62,567 bases of DNA from SAR202 cluster bacterium bin22 (GCA_002238505.1 MPMM01000020.1:1-62567), one strand, 5' to 3'; counted from the stretch's first letter, positions 45,899 through 55,798 are shown. The notes: a model not told the origin generated them from the letters alone. Program-made: numbers and translations.

Positions 45899-46446
45899 CC
45901 TAATTGTGTATCTGCAGCCCCGGCAAGCTTCGCCATTTACCAAACTGGATCGCTAGCCTCAGTCGGTCCTGCCCGGTTTTTCAGCCATTACGAAAGGAGA
46001 TTCGGATGTGAAGGAGTCGGGATTTGGCGCGGGCGAAGACGTTTCCGAGAGCAGTATGTTTGATGCTTCGCAGGAGGCGGAAAGCCGCTAGAATTACTGC
46101 CTGGAAACAGGTTTCGTAACTCACGAAAGCCTCGGGACTCTCCACACTGTGTCGTAGAATGATGGACCTGTTACACTGCGGAGGCATGGCAGAGCGCACC
46201 GCTCTAGATGATGAATTTCGCCCGTGGCGGTAGCGATAGAATTGTAGTTTCGCTTCGCGATCATACCAGGGAGAACACCTTCGAAGCCAGGCGCTTCCTC
46301 TGATTGGGAGCCGTCTGTGCCGGTTTGATGCAGACTGAGCCCATAGGACTGCGGAATGATGACAACTCTGGCTGGCAAGGTCGGCAGCTGTCCATGCATG
46401 GTCGACGCTCCTGCTTTTGTCCATCTCTACGATCGTTGGCTTCAGG
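45899..46446. other. About 550 bases without a recognised gene
   Basis: Overlapping minus-strand frames exist (one reads GLSLHQTGTDGSQSEEAPGF, then GMIAKRNYNSIATATGEIHH). None has a ribosome site, and no single frame stays coherent. It may be a decayed gene downstream of the Abi gene. Confidence 0.3.
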
Positions 46447-47358
46447 TCATCCTTGCCAGATGGCCAGGTCCTGCCAGTCTGAAATAAAGCCCATTCTATC
46501 TTGGGGGATATTGGGGAACTGGTTCATGAGAGCCAGTAGGCTTCGTGACCAATCTGTTGTGGCGGTGATGGCTTGGGTCAAATACGCGATTACCACCAGG
46601 GTGTTGTAGAGCTTGCCGGTTTCGGTTTCGTTAAAGAATGTCCGTGGAGCCGGAAATGCACCCATCCGTGTCGGCAATTTGAACGGCGATGCGATTGTCC
46701 TGTCCCACAGCAGCTCATGGTGTGCACAAAAGTTCCGGACCAATGTCAGAGGATGCAAAAGAGACCTAACCACCCGGTGGTGAAGCTGATAGTGCCTGGC
46801 AATTGATTTCTTTATGTCCAAGCCTGTGTCGTTGTGCCATCGGGACAGCTGGCCAAAAGACATTATTTCTGAGATGACCCATATAGGGCACGCCTGGAAA
46901 TCGTAATGGTGTAGCTTTTTGCCACGATCACGGTAATCCTCCTTCAAAGTGGCTAGATTTTCACCGTAGTGGCTACCGAACAGGTTTGGGTTCAGGTGCG
47001 CATGTTTTCCCCCGCCTTGACTGTAAGCCAGGCCGTAGGTCCATTGAGTACGTATTGACACCTCAATGTGACTGAACGCCTCCATCAATAACGTGCGGAG
47101 GTGCATGTCAAAGATGTACCGCTCAACTGCTGCGTCGAAGGTCGTGCCCGCCAGAAAGGGCCGGATACTGTTCCTCGTTGGCTTTTCTATAAATGGTTCC
47201 AGATAGCCGCGGAACCGGTAGTAGTTCACATTGCTGAGGAACCAAATGGCAGCATCCTGGTCCTGGATTAACATCCCGCGCTGGAGGAGCCGGTTGAGTT
47301 GCTCTTCAGGAGAGGTGGGAGGCCCAGCAGGGGTGGGATTTGTTTGAGAGGAAGACAT
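46447..47358 (-). CDS. Abi_2 family (AbiD/AbiF-like) abortive-infection protein
   Basis: 303 residues. LNRLLQRGMLIQDQDAAIWF, VNYYRFRGYLEPF, FDMHLRTLLMEAFSHIEVSI and RNFCAHHELLWDRT are the hallmark blocks of the Abi_2/Abi-like C-terminal family. The RxxxxH-type motif (RNFCAH) is the proposed HEPN ribonuclease site. Abi_2 proteins stop phage growth, probably by cleaving RNA. Single gene on the minus strand, next to and convergent with the McrBC operon. Its start (MSSSQTNPTPAG) has no strong ribosome site, so a slightly shorter form is possible. Confidence 0.85.
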   Translation of the reverse strand: MSSSQTNPTPAGPPTSPEEQLNRLLQRGMLIQDQDAAIWFLSNVNYYRFRGYLEPFIEKPTRNSIRPFLAGTTFDAAVERYIFDMHLRTLLMEAFSHIEVSIRTQWTYGLAYSQGGGKHAHLNPNLFGSHYGENLATLKEDYRDRGKKLHHYDFQACPIWVISEIMSFGQLSRWHNDTGLDIKKSIARHYQLHHRVVRSLLHPLTLVRNFCAHHELLWDRTIASPFKLPTRMGAFPAPRTFFNETETGKLYNTLVVIAYLTQAITATTDWSRSLLALMNQFPNIPQDRMGFISDWQDLAIWQG

Positions 47359-47686
47359 TTCCTACAGGCTCAAAAAATAAACCTCTCTGGTGCGCCCTCC
47401 GAAGAGGAGCGTGAGAGGCTTGGTCAACACAACAGTAATCTAGACTAAGTTAATTGTCAACAGCGGGTCGATTCAGGGCAATCGCGTTTTGATGATAGAC
47501 TTGGCGGGTAAGGGAATGTGGGAGGAAGAGGGGAGCTACCGTCTTACGTTTTAGAGGTTGTCCCGCCAACAGCTTTCATTACTGACATCGGGTGGATGCG
47601 AGGCCATACAAAAGGCGATAGAATTCTGGGGCCCGGCGTAGCCGGAGCCGCATGTACCCAACCATCCCATCCAGGAACGGACTGTC

Positions 47687-48970
47687 ATGCCCACCATCCG
47701 CTTCATTCACGCCGCCGACCTTCACCTGGACAGCCCCTTCCGGGGTATCAGGAGTGAGGCCCCAGCCCACATCGCCCAGGCGATGGGCAGCGCCACCTTC
47801 CACGCCTACCGGAACATCATCGACCTCTGCAAACAAGAAGAGGTGAACGCCCTGCTGGTGGCCGGAGACATTTACGACGGGGCAGATCGGAGTCTGCGGG
47901 CCCAGTTGCGTTTTATGGACGGCCTGGCCCAACTGAGCCAGGCCGGCATACGTTCCTTCATCTGCCACGGCAACCACGACCCCCTGGACGGTTGGGAGGC
48001 CCGCCTGGACCTGCCCGAGGGCTGCGTCCGCTTTGGGGCCCAGGTCGAGGGCTTTCCCCTAGTCCCCGACGAGCCGGGGAGGGGAGCGGTCTATGGCATC
48101 AGCTACCCCACCAGGGACGTGAGGGACAACCTGGCTCCCCACTTTGCCGCAGCCGTCTCCCGGGACCAGGGGTACAGCATAGGGCTGCTCCATGCCAACG
48201 TGGGAGGCAACCAGGACCACGACTCCTATGCTCCCTGCTCACTGAGCGACCTGGCCGACGCCGGTTTCAACTACTGGGCCCTGGGCCACGTCCACACGCG
48301 CCAGGTCCTCCGGACGGGGGACCCGACAGTCGCCTATCCCGGCAACCCGCAGGGGCGCCACCCCAACGAACCGGGGGCCCGCGGCGTCTATCTCATTGAG
48401 GTGGACGACCATGGTGGAATACAACTGACCTTCCGCCCCGTGGACGTGGTGCGCTGGGAAACGCTGACCCTGGACATCGGCCCCCTGGAAACGGAGCAGG
48501 CCCTGCTGGACAGGATGGACGACCTGGCGAGTGTGACTCTGGACTCCGCCGAAGGCAGGTCTGTAGTTGCCAGGCTGGAAATGACCGGGCGGGGCCCCCT
48601 GCACCGGTGGCTGAGCAGCCCGGGCACGGCTGAAGAGGTGAGGGAAAGGCTCAACGAGAATCATGCCAACCAGGACACCTGGCTCTGGTGCGAGGGAATC
48701 AGGCTCGCCACCGCCTCCCCGGTGGACCGGGAGGCGGCCCTGGGCCGGGAGGATTTCGTCGGAGACCTGCTGAGGCTGAGTTCCGAGCTTCGCGCCGGGG
48801 AAGACACCCCGTCCGAGTTGAGGGAACTGCTTCAGCCCCTGTACGGGCGCAGGGAGGTGCGGGACCTACTGCGGGATCATGCGCCCACCGATGGAGACCT
48901 GCGGGAACTGCTGGCCCTGGCCGAGGAGGAGTGCCTGGCGGCGCTGGCCGAGGAGGACGAAACCCCATGA
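47687..48970 (+). CDS. SbcD/YhaO-type metallophosphoesterase exonuclease
   Basis: 427 residues. All phosphoesterase motifs are present: IHAADLHLDSPF, AGDIYDGADRS, CHGNHDPLDGWE, LLHANVGG and LGHVHTRQ, which bind two metals. The C-terminal capping region is about 200 residues, closer to YhaO than to classical SbcD. With its partner it forms a Mre11/Rad50-like complex that trims DNA ends. A Cas1-like or restriction link is not implied. It ends ATGA with the next gene. Confidence 0.9.
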   Translation: MPTIRFIHAADLHLDSPFRGIRSEAPAHIAQAMGSATFHAYRNIIDLCKQEEVNALLVAGDIYDGADRSLRAQLRFMDGLAQLSQAGIRSFICHGNHDPLDGWEARLDLPEGCVRFGAQVEGFPLVPDEPGRGAVYGISYPTRDVRDNLAPHFAAAVSRDQGYSIGLLHANVGGNQDHDSYAPCSLSDLADAGFNYWALGHVHTRQVLRTGDPTVAYPGNPQGRHPNEPGARGVYLIEVDDHGGIQLTFRPVDVVRWETLTLDIGPLETEQALLDRMDDLASVTLDSAEGRSVVARLEMTGRGPLHRWLSSPGTAEEVRERLNENHANQDTWLWCEGIRLATASPVDREAALGREDFVGDLLRLSSELRAGEDTPSELRELLQPLYGRREVRDLLRDHAPTDGDLRELLALAEEECLAALAEEDETP

Positions 48971-51900
48971 GGCTTGAGGAGCTTTACCTGGACGGCTTCG
49001 GCCACTTCTTCCAGCGCACCTTCACCCTGGGCGGTGGCGGGATCACCGTGTTCCACGGGCCCAACGAGGCGGGGAAGAGCACCCTGCTGGCCTTCATCCG
49101 CACCGTCCTGTTCGGGTTTCCCAGCAGGAACCGGGGCGACCACTTTGCCCCCCTGGCCGGGGGCCGCCACGGCGGGCGCATCAAGCTGACCACCGACGGC
49201 GGGGAGCGCCACACTCTCGAGCGTTACGCCGGCCCCAGGGGTGGGCCGATAACCCTGGTGGACGCCGCCGGAATGCCCCTGGACGCCGGCCTGATGCTGC
49301 CCCGCATAACCGGTCAGTCCACCCCGGCCGTGTTCAGCAATGTCTTCGCGTTCAGCATCGATGAACTGCAGCAGATGGGGCTCCTGGACGACGCCTCGAT
49401 CAGTGATGCCATCTACAGCGCCGGCCAGGGCGTCCCCGGCCTCGCCGGATTCAGCCGGAGCCTGGCCTCCCGTCAGGAAAGGATATTCCTGGCCACGGGA
49501 CGGGCCCAGGAGGTCCCCAACCTGGCCAGGGCCATTCGGGAGGTGGACGAACAGCTGAAGGCCGTCGCTGGCAATGCCGGCCGCTATGGAAGCCTGACCG
49601 CCCGCCGGTCCGAAATAGACGCCGGACTGGCGGCCCTGGACATGGACCGGTCACGACTTAACGTCAAGTCGGCCGAACTCCGGAACCTGCTGGAGGCCTG
49701 GGATGACTGGGTGGAGTTCCATGACTGCAGTGCCCGGCTGGAGTCCCTTCCCCGTTACGCGCAGTTTCCAGTAGATGCCATACCCAGGCTGGAGGCATTC
49801 CAGGATGGAGTGAAACGCACCACCGGCGATCTGGACGAGGCCGGTGAACAGCTCCGGTTGGCCACCGAGGCTGCCAGCATCCCCATACCCGACGAAGCCC
49901 TTCTGGAAGCTGCGGCCCAGGTTGAGGAGATTCGCAGGTTCCGGGCCGGTTTCGACAGTTCAGTCCACGACCTGCCCGAGCGGCAGGGTGAACTGCGGGA
50001 GCTGGAAGCCGGCTTCTCGTCGCGGATGTCGGACCTGGGACGTCCCTGGGGTGAGGCCGAACTGGATGCCTTCGACAGTTCCCTGACGGTCCGCGACCAG
50101 GTGGGCACCTGGCGGGAACAGATGGAAGGGACGGAAGAAACCCTCCGGCAGGCCGGTCTCCGCCTGGAGCAGGAGAACCAGGCGTTGCTGGAGCGCCAGC
50201 TGGAAACACGGGAGGCCCGGGAGCAGTTGCCACCGGAGCCACCGAGTATGGATGCGACGGTTCTCGCCGAGAGGCAGGACGCGCTGCGCGCCGCCAGGGG
50301 CTGCCTGGCGGAATACGAGCGGCAGCGGCAGAACCACCAGAACCTGCAGGGTCAGCTGAACGCCCTGGCCACGGCCTCCGGCGCAGCCGCCGGCCCCGCA
50401 CCGGTGCCGCTGTTCCTGCTGGGCATGCTCCTTGTGGCCGCCGTCGCACTGAGCACGGCCGGCGCCGTGCTGGGCGGACCCGGCCTGCCTGTGGGAATTG
50501 CCGGGGGCATCCTCCTCGTGGCCGTAGCTGTATTCCTCTGGGCCAGGGGCAGGTCCGGCGGCGGACGGGACGCAGGGCCGGTGGCTTCGCCTCTTCGCCA
50601 ACAGGCCGCCGATGCGGAGACTGCCATGGAGCAGGCGCGACAGGCATTGGTGGCGGCGGGAGCTCTTCTGGACCTGCAGGACCAACCCGACGGGGCAGCC
50701 CTGGATTCCACGGAGGTCCGGCTGGTTGCAATTCGCGCTGAAATAGACGCCCGGAATACCGCCAGCGACCGTGTAGAAGGGCTATTGAGGAGGGAGCATT
50801 CCCAGGAACTGAGGGCGGCCCGCGCCGTCGAGGCCCGCGCCGCGGCCACCGCCGCCCACCAGGAGCTGCAGGACCGGTGGCGCCAGTGGCTGCGGGAACG
50901 AAATCTGGATGAGACCCTCACCCCGGAGGGCATGGCCATCTTCCTGAGCGGCATCGAAACGGCCCGGGGGCTCCTGGCGGAAACCCGCCGGATGCGGGGG
51001 CGGGTGGCCGCCATCGAGAAGGATATCGAGGAATTTCGGGAGAAGGTGGAACCGCTGGCCACGGCCCATTCCATTCCCATGGAAACCGGTAATCATGGCC
51101 AGTTGGCGGCGGCGGCCGACGCCCTGATCAGCCGTCTCGAGGCGGCCAGAGTGGCCCAGTCCCAGCAGCAGGGAGCCCTGGAACGGCAGGAGACGGCCAG
51201 CAGGCTGCTGGCAGACCGCCAGCAACGTCAGGCCGCGGCCCGGCAGGAACTGGCAGACTTCATGGGCCTGGGTGAGACCGATGACCCCGAGGAGTTCCGC
51301 AGGAGGGCTGCTGACAACGACTCCCGCCAGGAGTCGGAGCGCAGGCAGCAGCAATTGCGGAGCGCCCTGGAGCGGCGCAGCGGACCAGGGGAGCAGTTTG
51401 ACTCCTTCCTGGAACGCCTGGCATCCACCGACCAGGTCCTGCTCAACGAGGAGTCCAGCCAGCTGGCGGACAAACTCCAGGCGACCGACGAGAAACACAA
51501 CGTCCTGCTGGAGGAGCGCGGGCGCGTGGAAAGCGAACTGGACGGCCTCACCGGGGAGGAGGAGTCGTCCCAACTGAGGGTCCGGCGGGAGACCCTGGTG
51601 GAACAGCTGAGGGAATGCGCCAGGGAATGGTCCAGGCTAACCCTCGCCCGGGAACTGCTGGAGCGCACCCGTCAGAAGTTCGAGGCGGAGCGGCAGCCCA
51701 GGGTGGTCCAGCACGCCCGGGACTTCTTCGCCCACATCACAGACCAGCGGTACGACCGGCTATACGTGCCCATGGGGGAGCGCACGGTAACCGTCGAGGA
51801 ACACACCGGGGCTCGGAAGCTGCCCGGCCAGCTGAGCCGGGGCACCCGGGAGCAGCTCTACCTGGCTCTCCGCTTCGGCCTGGTGCGGGAGTTCGGAGAG

Positions 51901-52098
51901 CACGCGGAGCGCCTGCCTGTGGTGGTGGACGAGGTGCTGGTCAATTTCGATCCCGAGAGGGCCCGGCTGGCCGCCGAGTGCTTTGCCCAGCTTTCTGAAA
52001 CCAATCAGGTGCTGGTATTCACCTGCCATCCGGCCATGGTGGATCTCTTCGCTAATTTGCCTGGAACCCAGGTCGTCGACGTGGACGTAGCCGGCTAG
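48967..52098 (+). CDS. YhaN-type SMC-like AAA ATPase
   Basis: 1043 residues. Walker A GPNEAGKST at residues 31-39, two long coiled-coil arms rich in E/R/A, and Walker B LPVVVDEVLVNFD at about 983-995. About 476-530 shows two hydrophobic segments (LFLLGMLLVAAVALSTAGAV; GIAGGILLVAVAVFLWARG), the membrane insertion known for YhaN-type proteins in place of a zinc hook. It probably anchors the Mre11-like partner to the membrane for DNA-end processing. Start ATG at 48967 overlaps the stop of the nuclease gene. The longer frame back to 48688 is rejected. Confidence 0.9.
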   Translation: MRLEELYLDGFGHFFQRTFTLGGGGITVFHGPNEAGKSTLLAFIRTVLFGFPSRNRGDHFAPLAGGRHGGRIKLTTDGGERHTLERYAGPRGGPITLVDAAGMPLDAGLMLPRITGQSTPAVFSNVFAFSIDELQQMGLLDDASISDAIYSAGQGVPGLAGFSRSLASRQERIFLATGRAQEVPNLARAIREVDEQLKAVAGNAGRYGSLTARRSEIDAGLAALDMDRSRLNVKSAELRNLLEAWDDWVEFHDCSARLESLPRYAQFPVDAIPRLEAFQDGVKRTTGDLDEAGEQLRLATEAASIPIPDEALLEAAAQVEEIRRFRAGFDSSVHDLPERQGELRELEAGFSSRMSDLGRPWGEAELDAFDSSLTVRDQVGTWREQMEGTEETLRQAGLRLEQENQALLERQLETREAREQLPPEPPSMDATVLAERQDALRAARGCLAEYERQRQNHQNLQGQLNALATASGAAAGPAPVPLFLLGMLLVAAVALSTAGAVLGGPGLPVGIAGGILLVAVAVFLWARGRSGGGRDAGPVASPLRQQAADAETAMEQARQALVAAGALLDLQDQPDGAALDSTEVRLVAIRAEIDARNTASDRVEGLLRREHSQELRAARAVEARAAATAAHQELQDRWRQWLRERNLDETLTPEGMAIFLSGIETARGLLAETRRMRGRVAAIEKDIEEFREKVEPLATAHSIPMETGNHGQLAAAADALISRLEAARVAQSQQQGALERQETASRLLADRQQRQAAARQELADFMGLGETDDPEEFRRRAADNDSRQESERRQQQLRSALERRSGPGEQFDSFLERLASTDQVLLNEESSQLADKLQATDEKHNVLLEERGRVESELDGLTGEEESSQLRVRRETLVEQLRECAREWSRLTLARELLERTRQKFEAERQPRVVQHARDFFAHITDQRYDRLYVPMGERTVTVEEHTGARKLPGQLSRGTREQLYLALRFGLVREFGEHAERLPVVVDEVLVNFDPERARLAAECFAQLSETNQVLVFTCHPAMVDLFANLPGTQVVDVDVAG

Positions 52099-52169
52099 GC
52101 CACCACAGACATCCGAGGCTGGAGAGTCTATTGACCGGTAATTCGGTAAATGGGCCAACAAGCCGAAGA

Positions 52170-52378
52170 GCCAAAGCCATCGTCGCGGGCCTGAGCGAAG
52201 GCCACAGGCCACAGCGGCCGCATGGGCATGGCCCAGGAGCTGGCCAAGCCCGTTGCCGAGCTTGCGGCGCTCATGACCACAGGCCGGTTGAAGAGTTCAA
52301 CAATGCCGGCCCGGCATGCTGAAAGGCAAGCCACAGACAGGGGAGCGGTGGCTAGGTATTACCAGAGGAGAGGCGGCT
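52170..52378 (+). pseudogene. Tyrosine recombinase relic 3 (C-terminal tail)
   Basis: Reads GHSGRMGMAQELAKPVAELA, then ALMTTGRLKSSTMPARHAER, then AVARYYQRRGG and stop. This is the C-terminus of the same recombinase family as at 58510. HxxR is intact, but the catalytic Tyr of the ARYTER motif is His. A frameshift lies just before the motif. It begins soon after the YhaN gene ends. Confidence 0.7.
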
Positions 52379-52550
52379 AACCTGATAAGCCTTCTTGGTA
52401 CTATTGGAACTAAGGGTTAATGGAACACTTCCGTGAAGGTGGTCGCGGGAGAAATATACCACTCAATAACGGTGTCTTTTTGAAGCACGAAGTAAAAGAG
52501 AAATAAGGTTCTTATCGACATGTCAACCATCGGTAGCCTACGACGACGAA

Positions 52551-52688
52551 CTAAACTAAAGCCAAAGTGGGATGTGCATTTCGCCCTGACCTTCGCAGCC
52601 ACTTGCCCCATACATACTTGGGATATGGAAGCGTTCCTATGCGGTTTGCTCGTCTCCCAATGTAGTTTTCACCTTGGCTTTGGTTTAG
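52551..52688. mobile_element. IS630-derived mini-element (MITE-like)
   Basis: Left end CTAAACTAAAGCCAAAGTG (52551-52569), right end inverted CACCTTGGCTTTGGTTTAG (52670-52688), 17 of 19 matches. The ends are those of the IS630-type relic at 55921-56660. Only 138 bases long, no transposase. Confidence 0.6.
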
Positions 52689-52810
52689 GACTTTGCAATC
52701 AAGGGGGAAGGAGAGCAGGTGAAGATGTGGCCTTGGCTTATCCAATAGCTGGTCGGCGGCGCTCTGTGGCTGCTGGTGGTCGGGGGATTCACTTTGTGGT
52801 TGATTCTTAG

Positions 52811-54024
52811 GGATACTCTGAACAAGGCCCATCGGGGCCTGAATTGCGTCTGACCGATGGGTAAGGGGCGATATTCACCTTCCCTGAGTTATTTGATTTG
52901 GTCCAAACCCCGGCATTTCGCCCCCTATTCGGGGCAGTTGGGAGCTTGTCAGGGGGTTTAAGGCCGGTGAAGGTTGCCCCTGGGACCACTACCCCCTCAG
53001 TCCCCTCGGTTGACCCGCTGCAATCAACAGGTTTCCCAGCCCGAACAGCAATGCCAGCCGCTCCGTGTTCTTCGCCAGTCCCCGGTAGCGTACTTTCCAA
53101 TACCCGAACTGGCGCTTCAGTCTCTGGAAGGGATGCTCTACTTTGGCTCGCACCGATGCCTTCGCCTTCTCCACCAGAGCCTCTTCGCTCTCAGGCTCCA
53201 GTTTCCGGCGCCTCCCCGGACGCATCGCCACCCGCCATTCCACCTCCAACCCTAAGTTCTCCTCCCGCTTGTGGACCCCCTGATACCCAGCGTCGCCCCA
53301 CACCACCTCTTCCTTCCCGTGCAGCAGATGGTGCGTCTCGGTCACGTCATGGGCGTTGGCCGCTGTGGTAGTCATGCTGTGGACTATCCCCGTATCGGCG
53401 TCCACGTCGATGTGGGCCTTCATTCCGAAGTGCCACTGATTCCCCTTCCTGGTCTGGTGCATCTCCGGGTCCCGCTCCTGGTTCCGGTTTTTGGTGGAGG
53501 ACGGCGCCTCAATGATGGTGGCGTCCACGATGGTTCCCTCCCTGAGCTTCAGTCCCTGGCTTTCCAGGTGGGCATTGATCTCCTTCAGGAGGCCCTGCCC
53601 CAGGTTGTGCTGCTCCAACAAGTGGCGGAAGTTGAGAATGGTGGTCTCGTCGGGCAGGGGGCCGGTGAGCTTCAGCCCCACGAACCGCCGCACCGGGTCG
53701 GACTCGTAGAGCAAGTCCTCCATGCCCGGGTCGCTGAGGTTGTAGAACAGTTGCACGCAGTGAATGCGCAGCATGGCCGGAAGGGGATAGGGATGGCGGC
53801 CCCGCCCAGCCTTGGGGTAGAAGGGATTGATGCGGCCTTCCAGCTTCTGCCACGGGATCAGGCCATCCATCCGCTCCAGGAACACCTCCCGGCGGGTCCT
53901 GCGCTTCTTGCCCTGATATTCCAGATCGGAAAAAGTGGGTTGCTCCATCCCAATTCACCTCTCTATTGGCTTGGCCTGCCTCCCCCTACTATGCCATAAT
54001 CAGCCAGACTTGTTCAGAGTATCC
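52811..54024. mobile_element. IS5-family insertion sequence
   Basis: 1214 bp with ends GGATACTCTGAACAAG and its inverse CTTGTTCAGAGTATCC. TTAG flanks both sides (52807-52810, 54025-54028), the YTAR-type duplication of this group. It carries one intact transposase on the minus strand, so it is a recent insertion. Confidence 0.92.
52989..53948 (-). CDS. IS5-family transposase
   Basis: 319 residues. An N-terminal DUF772 block (LIPWQKLEGRINPFYPKAGR; YPLPAMLRIHCVQLFYNLSD) precedes the DDE core: GTIVDATIIEAPSS, VVWGDAGYQGV and RAKVEHPFQRLKRQFG supply D, D and E. Full length, no frameshift. The start MEQPTFSD is 76 bases inside the right end of the element. Confidence 0.95.
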   Translation of the reverse strand: MEQPTFSDLEYQGKKRRTRREVFLERMDGLIPWQKLEGRINPFYPKAGRGRHPYPLPAMLRIHCVQLFYNLSDPGMEDLLYESDPVRRFVGLKLTGPLPDETTILNFRHLLEQHNLGQGLLKEINAHLESQGLKLREGTIVDATIIEAPSSTKNRNQERDPEMHQTRKGNQWHFGMKAHIDVDADTGIVHSMTTTAANAHDVTETHHLLHGKEEVVWGDAGYQGVHKREENLGLEVEWRVAMRPGRRRKLEPESEEALVEKAKASVRAKVEHPFQRLKRQFGYWKVRYRGLAKNTERLALLFGLGNLLIAAGQPRGLRG

Positions 54025-54033
54025 TTAGCTGAA

Positions 54034-54372
54034 ATGTTAATTGTGTTCAGTTACGGGATAGCGTCGGCCATCACAACAGCGTTGCTGGGGAGCATCCCGA
54101 GCAAGAGCTTTCGGTTCCGTTTTGTTCTTACATCTTTAACCTTGCTGCTCGGCATCTCTGCCGCCTGGATAACGGACACGGTCGCAAACAGAACGCTGTA
54201 TCCGGTTGTAACGCATGACGACGAACTTGCTTATGAGACAATAATGTGGCAGTTGAATTTGATAGCTTGTCTGCAACTGGTAGTGCTGTTAGTGATGGTA
54301 GGGGTTGCTTGGAGTATAAGAGAGTTCTTGTTGGTCCCAAGAATGCATCAGATATTCAAGCAGGATGAATGA
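54034..54372 (+). CDS. Hypothetical membrane protein next to IS5
   Basis: 112 residues from the ATG at 54034, five bases after the IS5 target duplication. About three hydrophobic segments (LIVFSYGIASAITTALLGSI; FVLTSLTLLLGISAAWITDT; LIACLQLVVLLVMVGVAWSI). Any original upstream sequence and promoter were replaced by the IS5 copy, so it may be 5'-truncated or now driven from the IS. No family recognised. Confidence 0.5.
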   Translation: MLIVFSYGIASAITTALLGSIPSKSFRFRFVLTSLTLLLGISAAWITDTVANRTLYPVVTHDDELAYETIMWQLNLIACLQLVVLLVMVGVAWSIREFLLVPRMHQIFKQDE

Positions 54373-54412
54373 TGCTCCATCCTGTTTGAGGGCGTCTAAA
54401 GGGCAAGGTTTG

Positions 54413-54649
54413 TTAGTCGATAAACAGCGGCTCCTGCGGTGAGTCCACGTTTACCTCGTTAATGGTGATGAAGGGCATGCTTAAGGGAATGCCCTTCTTA
54501 TCATCGGCATAGATGTAATTAAATTCCCCATCCCAGAACTGCCAACCTGAGGCGTTGGTTACGTATTCCTGCCGGAAGCACAATTTAGCTGATGTGCTTG
54601 CGCTTACAGGATTATCCCCGAAGGCCTCGATCGCCATATCCATAGGCAA
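54413..54649 (-). CDS. Small hypothetical protein (weak)
   Basis: 78-residue frame from a TTG with no ribosome site; the best part is WQFWDGEFNYIYADDKKGIP. The composition looks protein-like, but it lies antisense in the leader of the next gene and may be a remnant. Confidence 0.25.
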   Translation of the reverse strand: MPMDMAIEAFGDNPVSASTSAKLCFRQEYVTNASGWQFWDGEFNYIYADDKKGIPLSMPFITINEVNVDSPQEPLFID

Positions 54650-54670
54650 CGGATCGAAGAAGGAGGTGGA

Positions 54671-55312
54671 ATGATGAAGCGAACATTGCTATTCGTAACT
54701 GCCTTTGCCGTCTTTGCTCTAGTTGCCGGGGCAGCAATTGCAGGGACTACCCTGGCTCAAAAGGGTAAGCTCGAGCACATCGAGGCTCAAGCAAAAGGGG
54801 ACTCCAAAGTAGTCGCAATTGTTCAGGGCAAGGACCTGACCCAAGGAGCCGTAAGGAAACCAACTCAACTGTTCCGTGCCCACAACAAGAGCCTTACCGA
54901 AGATGAAGCTACTAAACTTATGATTGTTCAGGTAGTGGACAATTTGATAGTAGCTGCCGAGGTCGAGCGCCGGAAGCTTACTCCTTCAGACGTAGAGGTC
55001 AGAAAGTACATGGCCCCTCACAAAGAGGCTTGTCTGGGGCCTCATGGGGCAGATTGCAGAGAGTCCATAGAAGACCGGGGATACTCGGTGAAGGACTTTT
55101 GGGATATTGCCTTTGACGACTACAAAAGCTCTTTGGGGAGCATCAAATTGACCCAGGCGGTGTTCGCGGAGCAAAGCTTGACTAACGCGGACAACAAAGA
55201 GCGGGTAGACGCCTCTGAAGACCTCAAATTGAAGCTGCGGAGGGAAGCCAAGATTGAGTGGAAAGACGACAATATCCGCAGGCTATACCAACAGGCTCTG
55301 ACCGAAGATTAA
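54671..55312 (+). CDS. Secreted SurA-like N-terminal domain protein
   Basis: 213 residues. Signal peptide at residues 1-29 (LLFVTAFAVFALVAGAAIAG). The mature part (VAIVQGKDLTQGAVRKPTQL; LMIVQVVDNLIVAAEVERRK; VRKYMAPHKEACLGPHGADC) resembles the helical N-terminal chaperone region of SurA/PpiD-type proteins, without the proline-isomerase domain. Two Cys residues flank a short loop and could pair outside the cytoplasm. AAGGAGGTGGA precedes the ATG, one of the best ribosome sites in the window. A strong terminator follows. Confidence 0.75.
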   Translation: MMKRTLLFVTAFAVFALVAGAAIAGTTLAQKGKLEHIEAQAKGDSKVVAIVQGKDLTQGAVRKPTQLFRAHNKSLTEDEATKLMIVQVVDNLIVAAEVERRKLTPSDVEVRKYMAPHKEACLGPHGADCRESIEDRGYSVKDFWDIAFDDYKSSLGSIKLTQAVFAEQSLTNADNKERVDASEDLKLKLRREAKIEWKDDNIRRLYQQALTED

Positions 55313-55345
55313 AGGCAAACTTACTGATCGGTAAAGACCTGGTTC

Positions 55346-55380
55346 GGCCCGGCGGGGGTTCCCGCCGGGCCTCGGTTTTT
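55346..55380 (+). terminator. Intrinsic terminator
   Basis: GGCCCGGCGGG (55346-55356), four-base loop, CCCGCCGGGCC (55361-55371), then TCGGTTTTT. Confidence 0.9.
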
Positions 55381-55412
55381 ATATCAATTCATCGTCAAAT
55401 AGGAGCGCTACG

Positions 55413-55745
55413 ATGCATAAAAGGCATTACCAATGGCCCTGGCTGGCAAGACTATCTGTCCCTCTGATCTTGCCCGCAGCCTTGTCTATTCCAATAGCGT
55501 TATCGTGTGGCAGGGATTGGGCCGATTGCCTTATAGAGATTCTTATTGACTTCCGTGAGTTGGCTACTTGGCTCAATTACTCCTTTTTGTTGCTGGGGTT
55601 CATCTTCCAGTGCGGTTTGTGGCGATATGTCAACAAGCCGAGGGCAGAAACCGAGCTAGGCGAGTTTGGGTGGTCGGTTGGATTTTATTTCGCAGTGGTC
55701 TTGATTATGTACATTACAATCGTCGTCTTCGCAAGAGGAGACTAA
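55413..55745 (+). CDS. Small hypothetical membrane protein
   Basis: 110 residues, three predicted membrane helices (LSVPLILPAALSIPIALSC; WLNYSFLLLGFIFQCGLWRY; VGFYFAVVLIMYITIVVFA). AGGAGCG lies before the ATG and a terminator follows its stop, so it is probably a single-gene unit. No family recognised. Confidence 0.65.
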   Translation: MHKRHYQWPWLARLSVPLILPAALSIPIALSCGRDWADCLIEILIDFRELATWLNYSFLLLGFIFQCGLWRYVNKPRAETELGEFGWSVGFYFAVVLIMYITIVVFARGD

Positions 55746-55770
55746 TTTAGCGCAATGCCATCCACAGAGA

Positions 55771-55798
55771 GCCCCAGGGCAACCGCCTTGGGGCTTTT
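55771..55798 (+). terminator. Intrinsic terminator
   Basis: GCCCCAGGGC (55771-55780), AACC loop, GCCTTGGGGC (55785-55794), then TTTTGCTTT; one stem mismatch. Confidence 0.8.
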
